Below are positions 1 through 5,657 of a stretch of DNA of 8,065 bases, piece after piece. The translations under genes were made by a program, and so were the position numbers. Under the pieces are notes generated by a model. It saw nothing but the letters and a program-made list of their open reading frames with translations, searched no databases and was not told where the DNA came from. How positions within the stretch are numbered: the first letter of the stretch is position 1; each line of letters starts with the position of its first letter. This DNA comes from CAYLTX01 sp046545675 (GTDB lineage Bacteria > Myxococcota_A > Bradymonadia > Bradymonadales > Bradymonadaceae): positions 1 through 8,065 of the forward strand of contig JBKGZI010000289.1 of NCBI GenBank assembly GCA_046545675.1. The letters run 5' to 3'.

Positions 1-164
1 CCTAAAGCGCAGTTTGCAACGTTGTCGTTTAACGTCGCCTCAAATAGCGAGCGTTGCTGACCCGTACATACCTTCTATTTGACTTCCGTAAAGACCTCAT
101 GGAAGTTCACAGACGCATGAGGCGTTTGAGCTCTAGGGACCCCGTTACCGCAGAGGACTTACCC

Positions 165-389
165 ATGGAACCCGCACGCATCCGAAAAGACGTCGACCCC
201 GAATCCCGCGAGTACCGGCGCAATCTGATCACCGTCATGTTGATCGTCTTCGGCCTGACGGTCGTCGGCGCCACGATCCTGGGCTTTAAGATCCGCGGCG
301 CCGAGAATGCCGAACAAGCGGCCGCCGAACAGACCGCGCCCGAGCAACCCGCCGAAGAACCCGCCACAGGACAACCCGCCACCGATTGA
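165..389 (+). CDS. Small single-pass membrane protein, acidic Ala/Glu/Pro-rich tail
   Basis: A 74-residue protein I do not recognise. Residues 1-20 are polar and charged and end in an Arg-Arg pair. Residues 21-43 (LITVMLIVFG through GFKI) form one strong hydrophobic helix. Residues 44-74 are a low-complexity tail of Ala, Glu, Gln and Pro, probably unstructured. By the positive-inside rule the N-terminus should be cytoplasmic and the tail outside the inner membrane; this is inference. I chose the ATG at 165 because AGAGGA at 152-157 is a good ribosome binding site 7 bases upstream. The frame is open further up, to a TTG-type start at 54, but that extension is Arg-rich, lacks a clear ribosome site and would place 37 extra residues before the helix. 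There is no signal-peptidase site or lipobox. The next gene starts about 105 bases downstream. Function unknown; the existence of the gene is likely from the ribosome site and the clean membrane segment. Confidence 0.6.
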   Translation: MEPARIRKDVDPESREYRRNLITVMLIVFGLTVVGATILGFKIRGAENAEQAAAEQTAPEQPAEEPATGQPATD

Positions 390-411
390 CCACCCAGTCT
401 ATCGGCGGTGG
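379..411 (+). other. Imperfect inverted repeat across the stop codon of the small membrane protein
   Basis: CCACCGAT at 379-386 can pair with ATCG-GC-GGTGG at 401-411, leaving a two-base bulge and a loop of about 14 bases. The stop codon at 387-389 is in the loop. No T-run follows, so it is not a canonical intrinsic terminator, but it could act as a 3'-end hairpin. Confidence 0.25.
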
Positions 412-427
412 GCGCTCGTCGGGTAGC

Positions 428-456
428 TTGCCACGGATGCGCCGGGCCACTAATGT
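428..456 (+). promoter_or_regulatory. Possible sigma-70-type promoter for the mtaB-like gene
   Basis: TTGCCA at 428-433 matches the -35 consensus at five of six positions. After a 17-base spacer, TAATGT at 451-456 keeps the key first T, second A and last T of a -10 box. Transcription would start near 463, about 30 bases before the ATG at 495. Short motifs like this occur by chance, so support is moderate at best. Confidence 0.3.
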
Positions 457-494
457 TCGCGCTCCAATGAGCTGTCTTTTGAAAGCAAGATCCG

Positions 495-1769
495 ATGAGA
501 GTCCACTTCGTCACACATGGCTGTAAAGCCAACCAATACGACACCGAGAAGTTTCGCCAGGAGCTCGAGGCGCGCGGCGCGGTCGCCGTCGAGGACCCGG
601 CCGAGGCGGACGCCTGCGTGGTCAACACCTGCACGGTGACCAACAACGCCGACGCCGGCGCCCGCAAGGCGATCCGACGGCTCAAGCGCGACCATCCGCA
701 GGTCAAGATCGTGGTCGCCGGCTGCTCGGCGGCGCTGCGCTTCGACGATTATGCCGGCATGAGCCAGGTCGACGGCGTGGTCAAAGGCCACGACGCGGTG
801 GCCGTGGCCGGCATGGTCGCGCCCGAGGCGCCGCTTCTGGAGCGCGACGAGGAGCCCATCGGCGGCGTCTTGCTCGAGAAGAACGAGCGCGGCACGCGCG
901 GCTGGATGAAGATCCAGGACGGCTGCAACCGGCGCTGCTCGTTTTGCGCCACCAAGCTCGCCCGCGGCAAGAGCCGATCGCGCGACGAAGACGACATCGT
1001 CCGAGAGGCCCGACAGTTGGCCGACTACCACCGCGAGATCGTCTTTACGGGCATCCATATCGGCCACTACGGCCACGATCTGCCCGGCAACAAAAGCGGC
1101 AACAAGGGTGAGCACACCCTGTCGCGGCTGATCGCGCGCCTGCTCGACGAGGTCCCCGGCGTGCGCTTCCGGCTGGGCAGCATCGAGGCGACCGAGATCG
1201 ACGACCTGCTCATCGACCTGCTCGAGCACTCCGGCGGCCGGCTGGTGCCGCACCTGCACGTGCCCATGCAGGCCGGCTCGAATAACGTGCTGCGCAAGAT
1301 GCGCCGCTGGCATACCCGCGAGCAATACCGCGAGCGCATGCTCGAGATCTGCGACAGGCTGCCGTATCTGGGGCTGGGCGCCGACATCATCGTGGGCTTT
1401 CCGGGAGAGACCGAGGCCGACTTCGCCCAGACCCGCGAGCTGGTCGAGGAGCTGCCGTTTACCTACCTGCACGTCTTCCCGTATTCGGAGCGTGACGGCA
1501 CCGTCGCCGCCGAGATGGACGGCACGATTCACGGCGATATCAAGTCGCGGCGCAGCCAGGAGCTTCGCGACCTCGCTCAGGCAAAAGGCGAGGCGTATCA
1601 CCGCGCACGTGTGGGCCAGGCGGCTGAGATCGTCGTCGAGGAAAACGATTACGGCGTCACCGAGGATTATCTTCGGGTGCGCCTGACCGGCAATCCCGAC
1701 GAGCGGACCGGCGATCTGGTTTACGCGGCGCTGACGATGGCCGACGGTCAGTTGGTCGCTAGAGTTTGA
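495..1769 (+). CDS. mtaB: Radical-SAM tRNA methylthiotransferase, MtaB-like
   Basis: A 424-residue methylthiotransferase of the MiaB/MtaB/RimO family. MtaB enzymes add a methylthio group to N6-threonylcarbamoyladenosine at tRNA position 37, giving ms2t6A, using two 4Fe-4S clusters and S-adenosylmethionine in the cytoplasm. The N-terminal UPF0004 domain (about 1-110) shows the three cluster cysteines: C10 (THGCKANQYDTE), C46 (NTCTVTN) and C77 (AGCSA). The radical-SAM core (about 135-360) has the CxxxCxxC motif at C144, C148 and C151 (DGCNRRCSFC). The HLHVPMQAGSNNVLRKMRR stretch (253-271) and DIIVGFPGE (297-305) are family hallmarks. Residues after about 365 form a short C-terminal TRAM-like region. 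The THGCKANQYDTE opening favours MtaB over MiaB or RimO. It is slightly shorter than the roughly 450 residues usual for the family. The ATG at 495 puts the family's N-terminal strand at the start, though its ribosome site is weak. The next gene follows after 14 bases. Confidence 0.92.
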   Translation: MRVHFVTHGCKANQYDTEKFRQELEARGAVAVEDPAEADACVVNTCTVTNNADAGARKAIRRLKRDHPQVKIVVAGCSAALRFDDYAGMSQVDGVVKGHDAVAVAGMVAPEAPLLERDEEPIGGVLLEKNERGTRGWMKIQDGCNRRCSFCATKLARGKSRSRDEDDIVREARQLADYHREIVFTGIHIGHYGHDLPGNKSGNKGEHTLSRLIARLLDEVPGVRFRLGSIEATEIDDLLIDLLEHSGGRLVPHLHVPMQAGSNNVLRKMRRWHTREQYRERMLEICDRLPYLGLGADIIVGFPGETEADFAQTRELVEELPFTYLHVFPYSERDGTVAAEMDGTIHGDIKSRRSQELRDLAQAKGEAYHRARVGQAAEIVVEENDYGVTEDYLRVRLTGNPDERTGDLVYAALTMADGQLVARV

Positions 1770-1783
1770 AGGACGAGGACGCG

Positions 1784-2632
1784 ATGATCGAACAGCTATG
1801 GCTCTTTCACTGTGGCTGGATCCGCGTGCCGCGCTCGGCGATCGTCGCCGGCGCAAATATCAGCTTTCCGCGCATGCCCATGCTCGCCGCGCTCGCCTTC
1901 CACACCGAGCACGGCCCGATCCTCGTCGACGCGCCGTTTGGCCACGAGGGGCCGTCGAATTCCGGCAGCATCGTGGGGGCGACGCTGCGCATGGCCGGCT
2001 GGAAATTCGAGAACGACTGGTCGATCGTGCCGCGGCTCGAGCAGCTCGGTTTTCGCCCCTCCGAGGTCCACCATATTCTGATGACCCACCTGCACTGGGA
2101 CCATACCGGCGGCATGAAGGAGTTGGGCCACGCTCGCTTTCATATCAGCCGCTCGGAGTGGGAATTCGCCACCGATCTAAAGCCGCTCGACGCGATCAAG
2201 CGTGGCTATCAGCCCGACGACTTTCGGGCGATGCGAAACCGCGTCGAGCTCATCGACGACCCGCTCGCCATCGGCGAGATGCCCGCCGGCGAAGAGTTGA
2301 CCGGCGAGGATATCTTCGGCGACGGTTCCATCGAGGCGGTCGGCCTGCCCGGCCACACCATCGGCCACCTGGGCTATCGACTCACCCTCGGCGACGGCCG
2401 CACGATTTTCTTGGTCGGCGACGCCGCCTTCTGCGTCGAGCACATCATCGAGCGGCGCAGCCTCGGGCCGATGCCGCGCGGGATCGCCTACTCGCTCGAG
2501 CAGGCCCAGTCGACCCTGCGTGCGCTCCGGCTCTACCACGACGAGCACCCCAACCACGTCATGGTCCCCGCCCACGACTTCGAATGGGGCGAGCGCTGTT
2601 TGGACGGACCCACCCCCCTGCATCGCGTCTGA
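1784..2632 (+). CDS. Metallo-beta-lactamase-fold hydrolase, AHL-lactonase-like
   Basis: A 282-residue cytoplasmic metallo-hydrolase with no signal peptide. The dinuclear zinc motif HxHxDH is THLHWDHTGG (H102, H104, D106, H107). The other expected ligands are H191 (LPGHTIGH), D213 (LVGDAAF) and H264 (VPAHDFEW), so the active site looks complete. Overall length, the early LVDAPFG strand and the motif spacing resemble the N-acyl-homoserine-lactone lactonase branch (AiiA/AttM type), which opens lactone rings of quorum signals. However, many relatives in this branch act on other lactones or esters, so the substrate is unknown. The ATG at 1784 is preferred: GAGG at 1775-1778 sits 5 bases upstream, and the alternative TTG at 1766 overlaps the mtaB stop and adds only six residues. 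The 14-base gap to mtaB suggests one transcript. No luxI- or luxR-like gene is in the window. Confidence 0.85.
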   Translation: MIEQLWLFHCGWIRVPRSAIVAGANISFPRMPMLAALAFHTEHGPILVDAPFGHEGPSNSGSIVGATLRMAGWKFENDWSIVPRLEQLGFRPSEVHHILMTHLHWDHTGGMKELGHARFHISRSEWEFATDLKPLDAIKRGYQPDDFRAMRNRVELIDDPLAIGEMPAGEELTGEDIFGDGSIEAVGLPGHTIGHLGYRLTLGDGRTIFLVGDAAFCVEHIIERRSLGPMPRGIAYSLEQAQSTLRALRLYHDEHPNHVMVPAHDFEWGERCLDGPTPLHRV

Positions 2633-2642
2633 GCCAGCGTAC

Positions 2643-2682
2643 TACTGGTGCCAGGGCATCCTGCTCTGAGCGAATAGCATCG
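2643..2682. repeat. Intergenic hairpin repeat, copy 1
   Basis: This 40-base segment matches 2698-2737 with only three differences (at 2646, 2665 and 2676). Its core at 2652-2668 forms a 7-bp stem around a TCC loop; here one pair is G-T where copy 2 has G-C. It lies 10 bases after the stop of the metallo-hydrolase. It is probably one unit of a dispersed genomic repeat, but that cannot be tested within this window. Confidence 0.7.
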
Positions 2683-2697
2683 CCTCAGTCGGCACAT

Positions 2698-2737
2698 TAC
2701 GGGTGCCAGGGCATCCTGCCCTGAGCGAATTGCATCG
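2698..2737. repeat. Intergenic hairpin repeat, copy 2
   Basis: Second copy, offset by 55 bases from the first and in the same orientation. The core CAGGGCATCCTGCCCTG at 2707-2723 is a perfect 7-bp inverted repeat with a 3-base loop. It is followed by a GAGCGAAT(T)GCATCG tail shared by both copies. No T-run follows, so neither copy is a textbook intrinsic terminator, although such hairpins often mark 3' ends in GC-rich genomes. Confidence 0.7.
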
Positions 2738-2740
2738 TAC

Positions 2741-2770
2741 TTGAACCCCCCAGAATCCGCGTGTTAAGTT
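2741..2770 (+). promoter_or_regulatory. Possible promoter for the amidohydrolase gene
   Basis: TTGAAC at 2741-2746 (four of six -35 positions) is followed 18 bases later by TAAGTT at 2765-2770, which keeps T1, A2 and T6 of a -10 box and is preceded by the extended TG (2762-2763). A start near 2777 would give a leader of about 38 bases. It lies immediately after repeat copy 2. Support is weak to moderate. Confidence 0.3.
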
Positions 2771-2814
2771 GCGCTGTTGGATAGACGACAAGACTGCGAC
2801 CGGCGAGACCCAGC

Positions 2815-4158
2815 GTGACTGAATCGACGAGCTTTTGGCTGTGCGACGCGACCATCGTGACGATGAACGAGCAATACGAGGTCGTCCGGGGCGATGTGCT
2901 GGTGCGCGACGGCAAGATCGAGGCGGTCGGCGAGGTTGCCGAGCAGCAGGCAGAAGGGCTGCGGCGCATCGACGCCAGTGGCCAGGTGGTCATCCCCGGC
3001 TTTGTGCAGACCCATATCCATCTATGCCAGACGCTGATGCGCAATATGGCCGATGATATGGTGCTCATCGACTGGCTCAGAAAGCGCATCTGGCCCTACG
3101 AGGCCGCCCTCGAGCCGGCCGAGCTCGCCGCCAGCGCCATGCTCGGGCTCAGCGAGCTGATCCTCGGCGGCACCACCACCATCTTGGATATGGGCACGGT
3201 GCGCCACACCGACGCCATCGGCCAGGCGGTGGGCGAGTCGGGTATCCGGGCGTTCATCGGAAAATGCATGATGGACTTCGGCGAGCAGGTCCCCGGGCCG
3301 CTGCTCGAGGAGACCGACGCCAGCCTTCGTGAGAGCCTCGCTCTGGCCGAGCGCTGGGATGGGGCGGCCGATGGGCGCATTCGCTACGCCTTCGCGCCTC
3401 GCTTTGCGGTGTCGTGCACACGCGAGCTTCTGGAGTCGGTCGTCGAGGCCGCCAACGACCTGGACCTGTTCATTCACACCCATAGCTCCGAGACCGAATT
3501 CGAAAACGAGTTCACCCGCGAGCATTACGGGGTGAGCAATATCGAGTTTCTCGAGCAGATCGGCATGACGCGTCCCAAGAGCGTCTTCGCCCACGGCGTC
3601 CACGTCAGCGACCACGAATGCGGCGTGCTGGCCAAGACCGGCACGGCCATCAGCCACTGCCCGTCGAGCAACCTCAAGCTGGCCAGCGGGTTTGCCAATA
3701 TGCCGCGCTACGACGAGTACGGCGTGCAGGTCTCGCTGGGCGCCGATGGGGCCCCCTGCAATAACAATTTGGACGCGTTCATGGAGATGCGCCTGGCCGC
3801 GCTGATCCACAAGCCGATCCACGGCCCGCAGTCGATGCCCGCCAGGCGGGTGCTCGAGCTGGCCACCATCGACGGAGCGCGCGCGCTGGACATCGACGAT
3901 CAGGTCGGCAGCATCGAGGCGGGGAAATACGCCGATATGGTGGTCGTCGACATGTCGCGCGATCCGGGCTGTGCGCCCGACGGAGACATCTACTCGCGGC
4001 TGGTTTACTCGGCCCACCGTGCCAACGTGCGCCAGGTCTTCGCCTCCGGCCGTCAGCTCGTCGACGACGGGGAATTGGTCAATATCGACCTGGATCGCAC
4101 CCTGGCCAACGCCCAAAAGGCCCAAAAAGCCGTCGTAGGACGCATGCAACAGCTATGA
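2815..4158 (+). CDS. Amidohydrolase, MTA/SAH/5'-deoxyadenosine deaminase-like (Atz/Trz group)
   Basis: A 447-residue metal-dependent hydrolase of the amidohydrolase superfamily, cytoplasmic. Residues 1-60 and about 365-447 form the composite beta-sandwich; the TIM barrel lies between. Metal and catalytic residues align with the structurally known TM0936 deaminase: H67 and H69 (VQTHIHLCQT), H223 and E226 (HTHSSET), H260 (FAHGVH) and D311 (GADGAPCNNNLD). SHCPSSNLKLASG (280-292) is the family's conserved substrate loop, and GSIEAGKYADMVVVD (365-379) is the typical barrel-exit motif. Family members deaminate adenosine-like by-products of S-adenosylmethionine metabolism, or hydrolyse triazines and guanine; the substrate cannot be fixed by eye. 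The start is GTG at 2815, with a weak GGCGAG ribosome site at 2802-2807. An upstream repeat pair and probable promoter suggest a separate transcript from the mtaB pair. Guanine deaminase or chlorohydrolase activity remains an alternative. Confidence 0.88.
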   Translation: MTESTSFWLCDATIVTMNEQYEVVRGDVLVRDGKIEAVGEVAEQQAEGLRRIDASGQVVIPGFVQTHIHLCQTLMRNMADDMVLIDWLRKRIWPYEAALEPAELAASAMLGLSELILGGTTTILDMGTVRHTDAIGQAVGESGIRAFIGKCMMDFGEQVPGPLLEETDASLRESLALAERWDGAADGRIRYAFAPRFAVSCTRELLESVVEAANDLDLFIHTHSSETEFENEFTREHYGVSNIEFLEQIGMTRPKSVFAHGVHVSDHECGVLAKTGTAISHCPSSNLKLASGFANMPRYDEYGVQVSLGADGAPCNNNLDAFMEMRLAALIHKPIHGPQSMPARRVLELATIDGARALDIDDQVGSIEAGKYADMVVVDMSRDPGCAPDGDIYSRLVYSAHRANVRQVFASGRQLVDDGELVNIDLDRTLANAQKAQKAVVGRMQQL

Positions 4159-4218
4159 GCCCCGGCTCGTCTGGCTGATCTGTGCGGGGCGCTCTGCGGC
4201 AGGCCTCCATCAGCCGTC

Positions 4219-4255
4219 GCGCGGCAATTTCGCCGCCCCCCCTGCGAAGCCGCGC
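4219..4255 (+). terminator. Nested GC-rich hairpin after the amidohydrolase, possible terminator
   Basis: GCGCGGC (4219-4225) pairs with GCCGCGC (4249-4255). Inside it, TTCGC (4229-4233) pairs with GCGAA (4244-4248). Together they make a 12-bp stem with an AAT bulge on one side and a 10-base loop containing seven consecutive Cs (4236-4242). It starts 60 bases after the stop codon. Only a weak TTTT (4264-4267) follows, eight bases after the stem, so intrinsic termination is plausible but not canonical. Confidence 0.4.
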
Positions 4256-4473
4256 ACGGGCCGATTTTCACCGATACAACATGGACTGGAACTGTTTTCC
4301 TCGTCATACGGGGAAAGACTCTTTTGAAATGCAGGAAATCCTAGGTCCAGAAATAATTTGACACCCGCGTTGACCGTCTCGGGGGGGATCCTTCAGCCTC
4401 AAAGACGTGGTGGGGAGTTGCCCAGCCCCCTCACGCCTCCCCAAAGCCAGTAGCTCAAGGAGGAGAAATTGGG

Positions 4474-4536
4474 ATGGATATCGGCCAGCCCGATATCACG
4501 AGATGGGCGTCCATACGCACCGTCTCGAGGCGATAA
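4474..4536 (+). CDS. Putative 20-codon leader ORF upstream of the cold-shock gene
   Basis: ATG at 4474 opens a 20-codon frame ending in TAA at 4534-4536. It is preceded by AAGGAGGAG at 4458-4466, an essentially perfect anti-Shine-Dalgarno match; AGGAGG is 9 bases from the ATG. The peptide would begin MDIGQPDITRW and end with two arginines. The stop lies 41 bases before the cold-shock ATG. No attenuator-type codon run is seen (four Arg, two Asp, three Ile spread out), so any role would more likely be through ribosome occupancy of the leader than through the peptide. The start codon is directly against the left arm of a dyad that could hide it when folded. The strong ribosome site makes this more than a random short frame, but without conservation data it is tentative. 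Confidence 0.35.
   Translation: MDIGQPDITRWASIRTVSRR
4477..4497. promoter_or_regulatory. 21-bp perfect dyad (8-bp arms) in the cold-shock gene leader
   Basis: GATATCGG at 4477-4484 is followed, after CCAGC, by its exact reverse complement CCGATATC at 4490-4497. As RNA this is an 8-bp stem with a 5-base loop, placed just after the strong ribosome site and the ATG at 4474. As DNA it has the size and symmetry of a homodimeric repressor site. The sequence alone cannot tell an RNA switch from an operator. A second small palindrome (ATGG-GCGT-CCAT, 4503-4514) follows. Confidence 0.5.
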
Positions 4537-4564
4537 TCCGTTTAGTAATTTTTACGCTCTAAGG

Positions 4565-4570
4565 AAGGAG
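4565..4570 (+). promoter_or_regulatory. Ribosome binding site of the cold-shock gene
   Basis: AAGGAG, within AAGGAAGGAG at 4561-4570, lies 7 bases before the ATG at 4578. It is a strong site that fixes the start of the cold-shock protein. Confidence 0.85.
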
Positions 4571-4577
4571 AGATGTT

Positions 4578-4796
4578 ATGGCGACGCAGGGTTCGGTGAA
4601 GTGGTTCAACAACGCGAAGGGGTACGGATTCATTCGAGTAGACGGTGTCGACGAAGATATCTTCGTCCACTATAGCTCGATTCTCGAAGATGGTTTCAAG
4701 ACCCTCAAGGCCGACGAGACCGTCGAATTTGAGATGGAGAGAGGGCCGAAAGGATTACACGCAACGGAGGTCGAGCGAATGGGGCGTGCCAACTGA
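4578..4796 (+). CDS. CspA-family cold-shock protein
   Basis: A 72-residue single cold-shock domain, the usual length for bacterial CspA-type proteins. It binds single-stranded RNA and DNA in the cytoplasm and acts as an RNA chaperone, melting secondary structure; many members are cold-induced while others are constitutive. The RNP1 motif is KGYGFI (14-19), following the standard GSVKWFNNAKG opening. RNP2 is DIFVHY (27-32), and HATEVER (61-67) is near the expected C-terminal strand. The aromatic nucleic-acid-contact residues W9, F10, Y16, F18, F29, H31 and Y32 are present; Y32 replaces the commoner Phe. The protein is somewhat acidic in the middle (DGVDEDI), as in many high-GC bacteria. It appears to be a single gene with a long structured leader. 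Its cold response cannot be read from sequence, and no exact E. coli-type cold-box was found. Confidence 0.97.
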   Translation: MATQGSVKWFNNAKGYGFIRVDGVDEDIFVHYSSILEDGFKTLKADETVEFEMERGPKGLHATEVERMGRAN

Positions 4797-4916
4797 CCCA
4801 ACTGCTCCCTCCAGCCGAGTCGGTCGCCGGCATCGTCCCAGAATCAAAACGGGCGCCCGCGGCCGCTCGGTCGTTTGAGTGTATGTCACTGACAGATGTA
4901 GCCGAAAGCAAGACCT

Positions 4917-4932
4917 TCGGCCTTCGGGCCGA
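4917..4932 (+). terminator. UUCG-capped hairpin between the cold-shock and DUF35 genes
   Basis: TCGGCC (4917-4922) and GGCCGA (4927-4932) form a perfect 6-bp stem closed by TTCG, the unusually stable UUCG tetraloop. It lies about 120 bases after the cold-shock stop and 70 bases before the DUF35 ATG. No T-run follows; the flanking TTAATAAATT at 4940-4949 is AT-rich. It could end the cold-shock transcript or be part of the next gene's leader. Confidence 0.3.
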
Positions 4933-5002
4933 CCCAACCTTAATAAATTGGCTCTTTCCATTCTGGCTGCCCCCGAGCAGCCGTGGCCCTCTCAGGACAA
5001 TA

Positions 5003-5434
5003 ATGGAACAACCGTTGGCTTCCACTGCGGCGGACTCGCGTCGGCGAGTTCGGCCGCGCACCTATCGCTGTTTGACCGATCTATACGAGGACAGACTCGC
5101 TGACGGGGAACTCGTCGCAGCCAGGTGCCTGAACTGCGACACGATGAGTTTTCCGCCCGCCGATCGCTGTCAATGTTGTGACTCCGCACGCCAGCGACCG
5201 CTGGTGTTGTCGGGCCGCGCCCGACTGTGCACGGCCGAGCTGGCCGAGTGTCCCGGCGGGATGTCTTTGGGGCGCGTGCTCCTCGACGAAGGGATCTGCG
5301 TGAGCGCGCCGCTGGTGGGTGCCTTTGGCGATGCCGAGGTCTTGAGGCAAGCCCTGCAGAACAAACCGGTGGAGGTCCAACCGGCGGTCCTGCGCATCCA
5401 GGGGCTGACGATCTTGGCGTTCGCGCCGGGTTGA
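5003..5434 (+). CDS. DUF35-type zinc-ribbon / OB-fold protein
   Basis: A 143-residue protein with the two-part plan of the DUF35 (ChsH2-like) family. A rubredoxin-like zinc ribbon (about 35-62) has C42-x2-C45 and C56-x2-C59, with PPADRC between the knuckles. It is followed by an OB-fold (about 64-143) beginning PLVLSGRARL and ending LRIQGLTILAFAPG. In known cases these proteins pair with a thiolase, ketoacyl synthase or HMG-CoA synthase and help bind acyl-CoA or the partner enzyme. No such partner is adjacent here. The ATG at 5003 is chosen because AGGA at 4994-4997 is 5 bases upstream. The frame extends to an ATG at 4883, but that stretch has only about half G/C at third positions, lacks a ribosome site and contains the UUCG hairpin. 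C58, lying inside the second knuckle, is an extra cysteine. Family assignment is from motif pattern, so moderately sure. Confidence 0.7.
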   Translation: MEQPLASTAADSRRRVRPRTYRCLTDLYEDRLADGELVAARCLNCDTMSFPPADRCQCCDSARQRPLVLSGRARLCTAELAECPGGMSLGRVLLDEGICVSAPLVGAFGDAEVLRQALQNKPVEVQPAVLRIQGLTILAFAPG

Positions 5435-5504
5435 GCGACATGCGCCGATCTTCTGGTCTTTGATAGGCGTGTGATTCCTCGAGGCCCATCGGGATCTTGC
5501 ACCT

Positions 5505-5564
5505 GTTCTTGGTTCTTGAACCCCTGCGTAGGGCTGCGCTCGTCGGACTGGTTTTGCCAAGAAC
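5505..5564. other. Inverted repeat in the gap between convergent genes
   Basis: GTTCTTGG at 5505-5512 is the exact reverse complement of CCAAGAAC at 5557-5564, with a 44-base loop. The left side is a tandem GTTCTTG doublet, so GGTTCTTG at 5511-5518 can pair equally with CAAGAACC at 5558-5565. GGTTC-TT-GAACC at 5511-5522 is also a small palindrome of its own. The gap 5435-5657 separates the stops of the DUF35 gene (+) and the WD40 gene (-), so a bidirectional 3'-end structure is plausible. No T-run supports intrinsic termination. I see no gene in this gap. Confidence 0.35.
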
Positions 5565-5657
5565 CCAGCAATAGGAACCAATCACAATAAGCGTGAGCCG
5601 ATTGAGTGGCCTACGGCCCCAAGGTGAGCGACAAGCAGATAATTCGCGCGACTGTAC

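Larger units (their letters stand above)
4159..4577. other. 419-base non-coding stretch: amidohydrolase 3' region and cold-shock gene leader
   Basis: No long open frame with normal codon bias is present. The first part holds a possible GCCCCG/CGGGGC pairing (4159-4164 with 4185-4190) and the nested hairpin listed separately. The middle part (about 4265-4380) is distinctly more AT-rich than the genes. It contains a TTGACA at 4358-4363, but no -10 box lies at the right distance because a run of seven Gs (4381-4387) occupies that place. GGGGAG at 4412-4417 can pair with CTCCCC at 4437-4442. The last 120 bases hold a strong ribosome site, a mini-ORF, a symmetric dyad and the cold-shock gene's own ribosome site. 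Long structured leaders are common for cspA-type genes. I could not place the promoter with confidence. Confidence 0.6.

Noticed and set aside
450..1856. 468-codon open frame on the minus strand across the whole mtaB-like gene
   Set aside because: It mirrors the real gene. High-GC codon bias removes stops from the complementary frame, the product is low-complexity Val/Ala/Asp/Leu sequence, and the + strand gene has all family motifs.
2643..2737. CRISPR-like repeat-spacer pattern
   Set aside because: Only two copies exist, separated by 15 bases, with self-complementary cores and no cas genes; this is an intergenic hairpin repeat.
3022..4149. 375-codon minus-strand open frame across the amidohydrolase
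   Set aside because: Same mirror effect; the opposite strand encodes a complete, well-conserved enzyme.
4358..4363. TTGACA as the -35 box of the cold-shock promoter
   Set aside because: The expected -10 position falls in or next to a run of seven Gs, and no usable -10 box lies 16-18 bases downstream.
4469..4675. 68-codon frame from TTG at 4469 overlapping the start of the cold-shock gene
   Set aside because: It is out of frame with the cold-shock gene and Arg-rich, and its TTG is only 4 bases from the ribosome site. The ATG at 4474 is a better user of that site.
4851..4866. GGGCGCCC and GCGGCCGC palindromes after the cold-shock gene
   Set aside because: Two adjacent 8-base palindromes are expected occasionally in GC-rich spacer DNA; no further structure supports a site.
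4883..5002. 40-residue N-terminal extension of the DUF35-type protein
   Set aside because: There is no ribosome site at 4883 and G/C at third positions is low. The segment contains the UUCG hairpin, and the ATG at 5003 has AGGA at good spacing.
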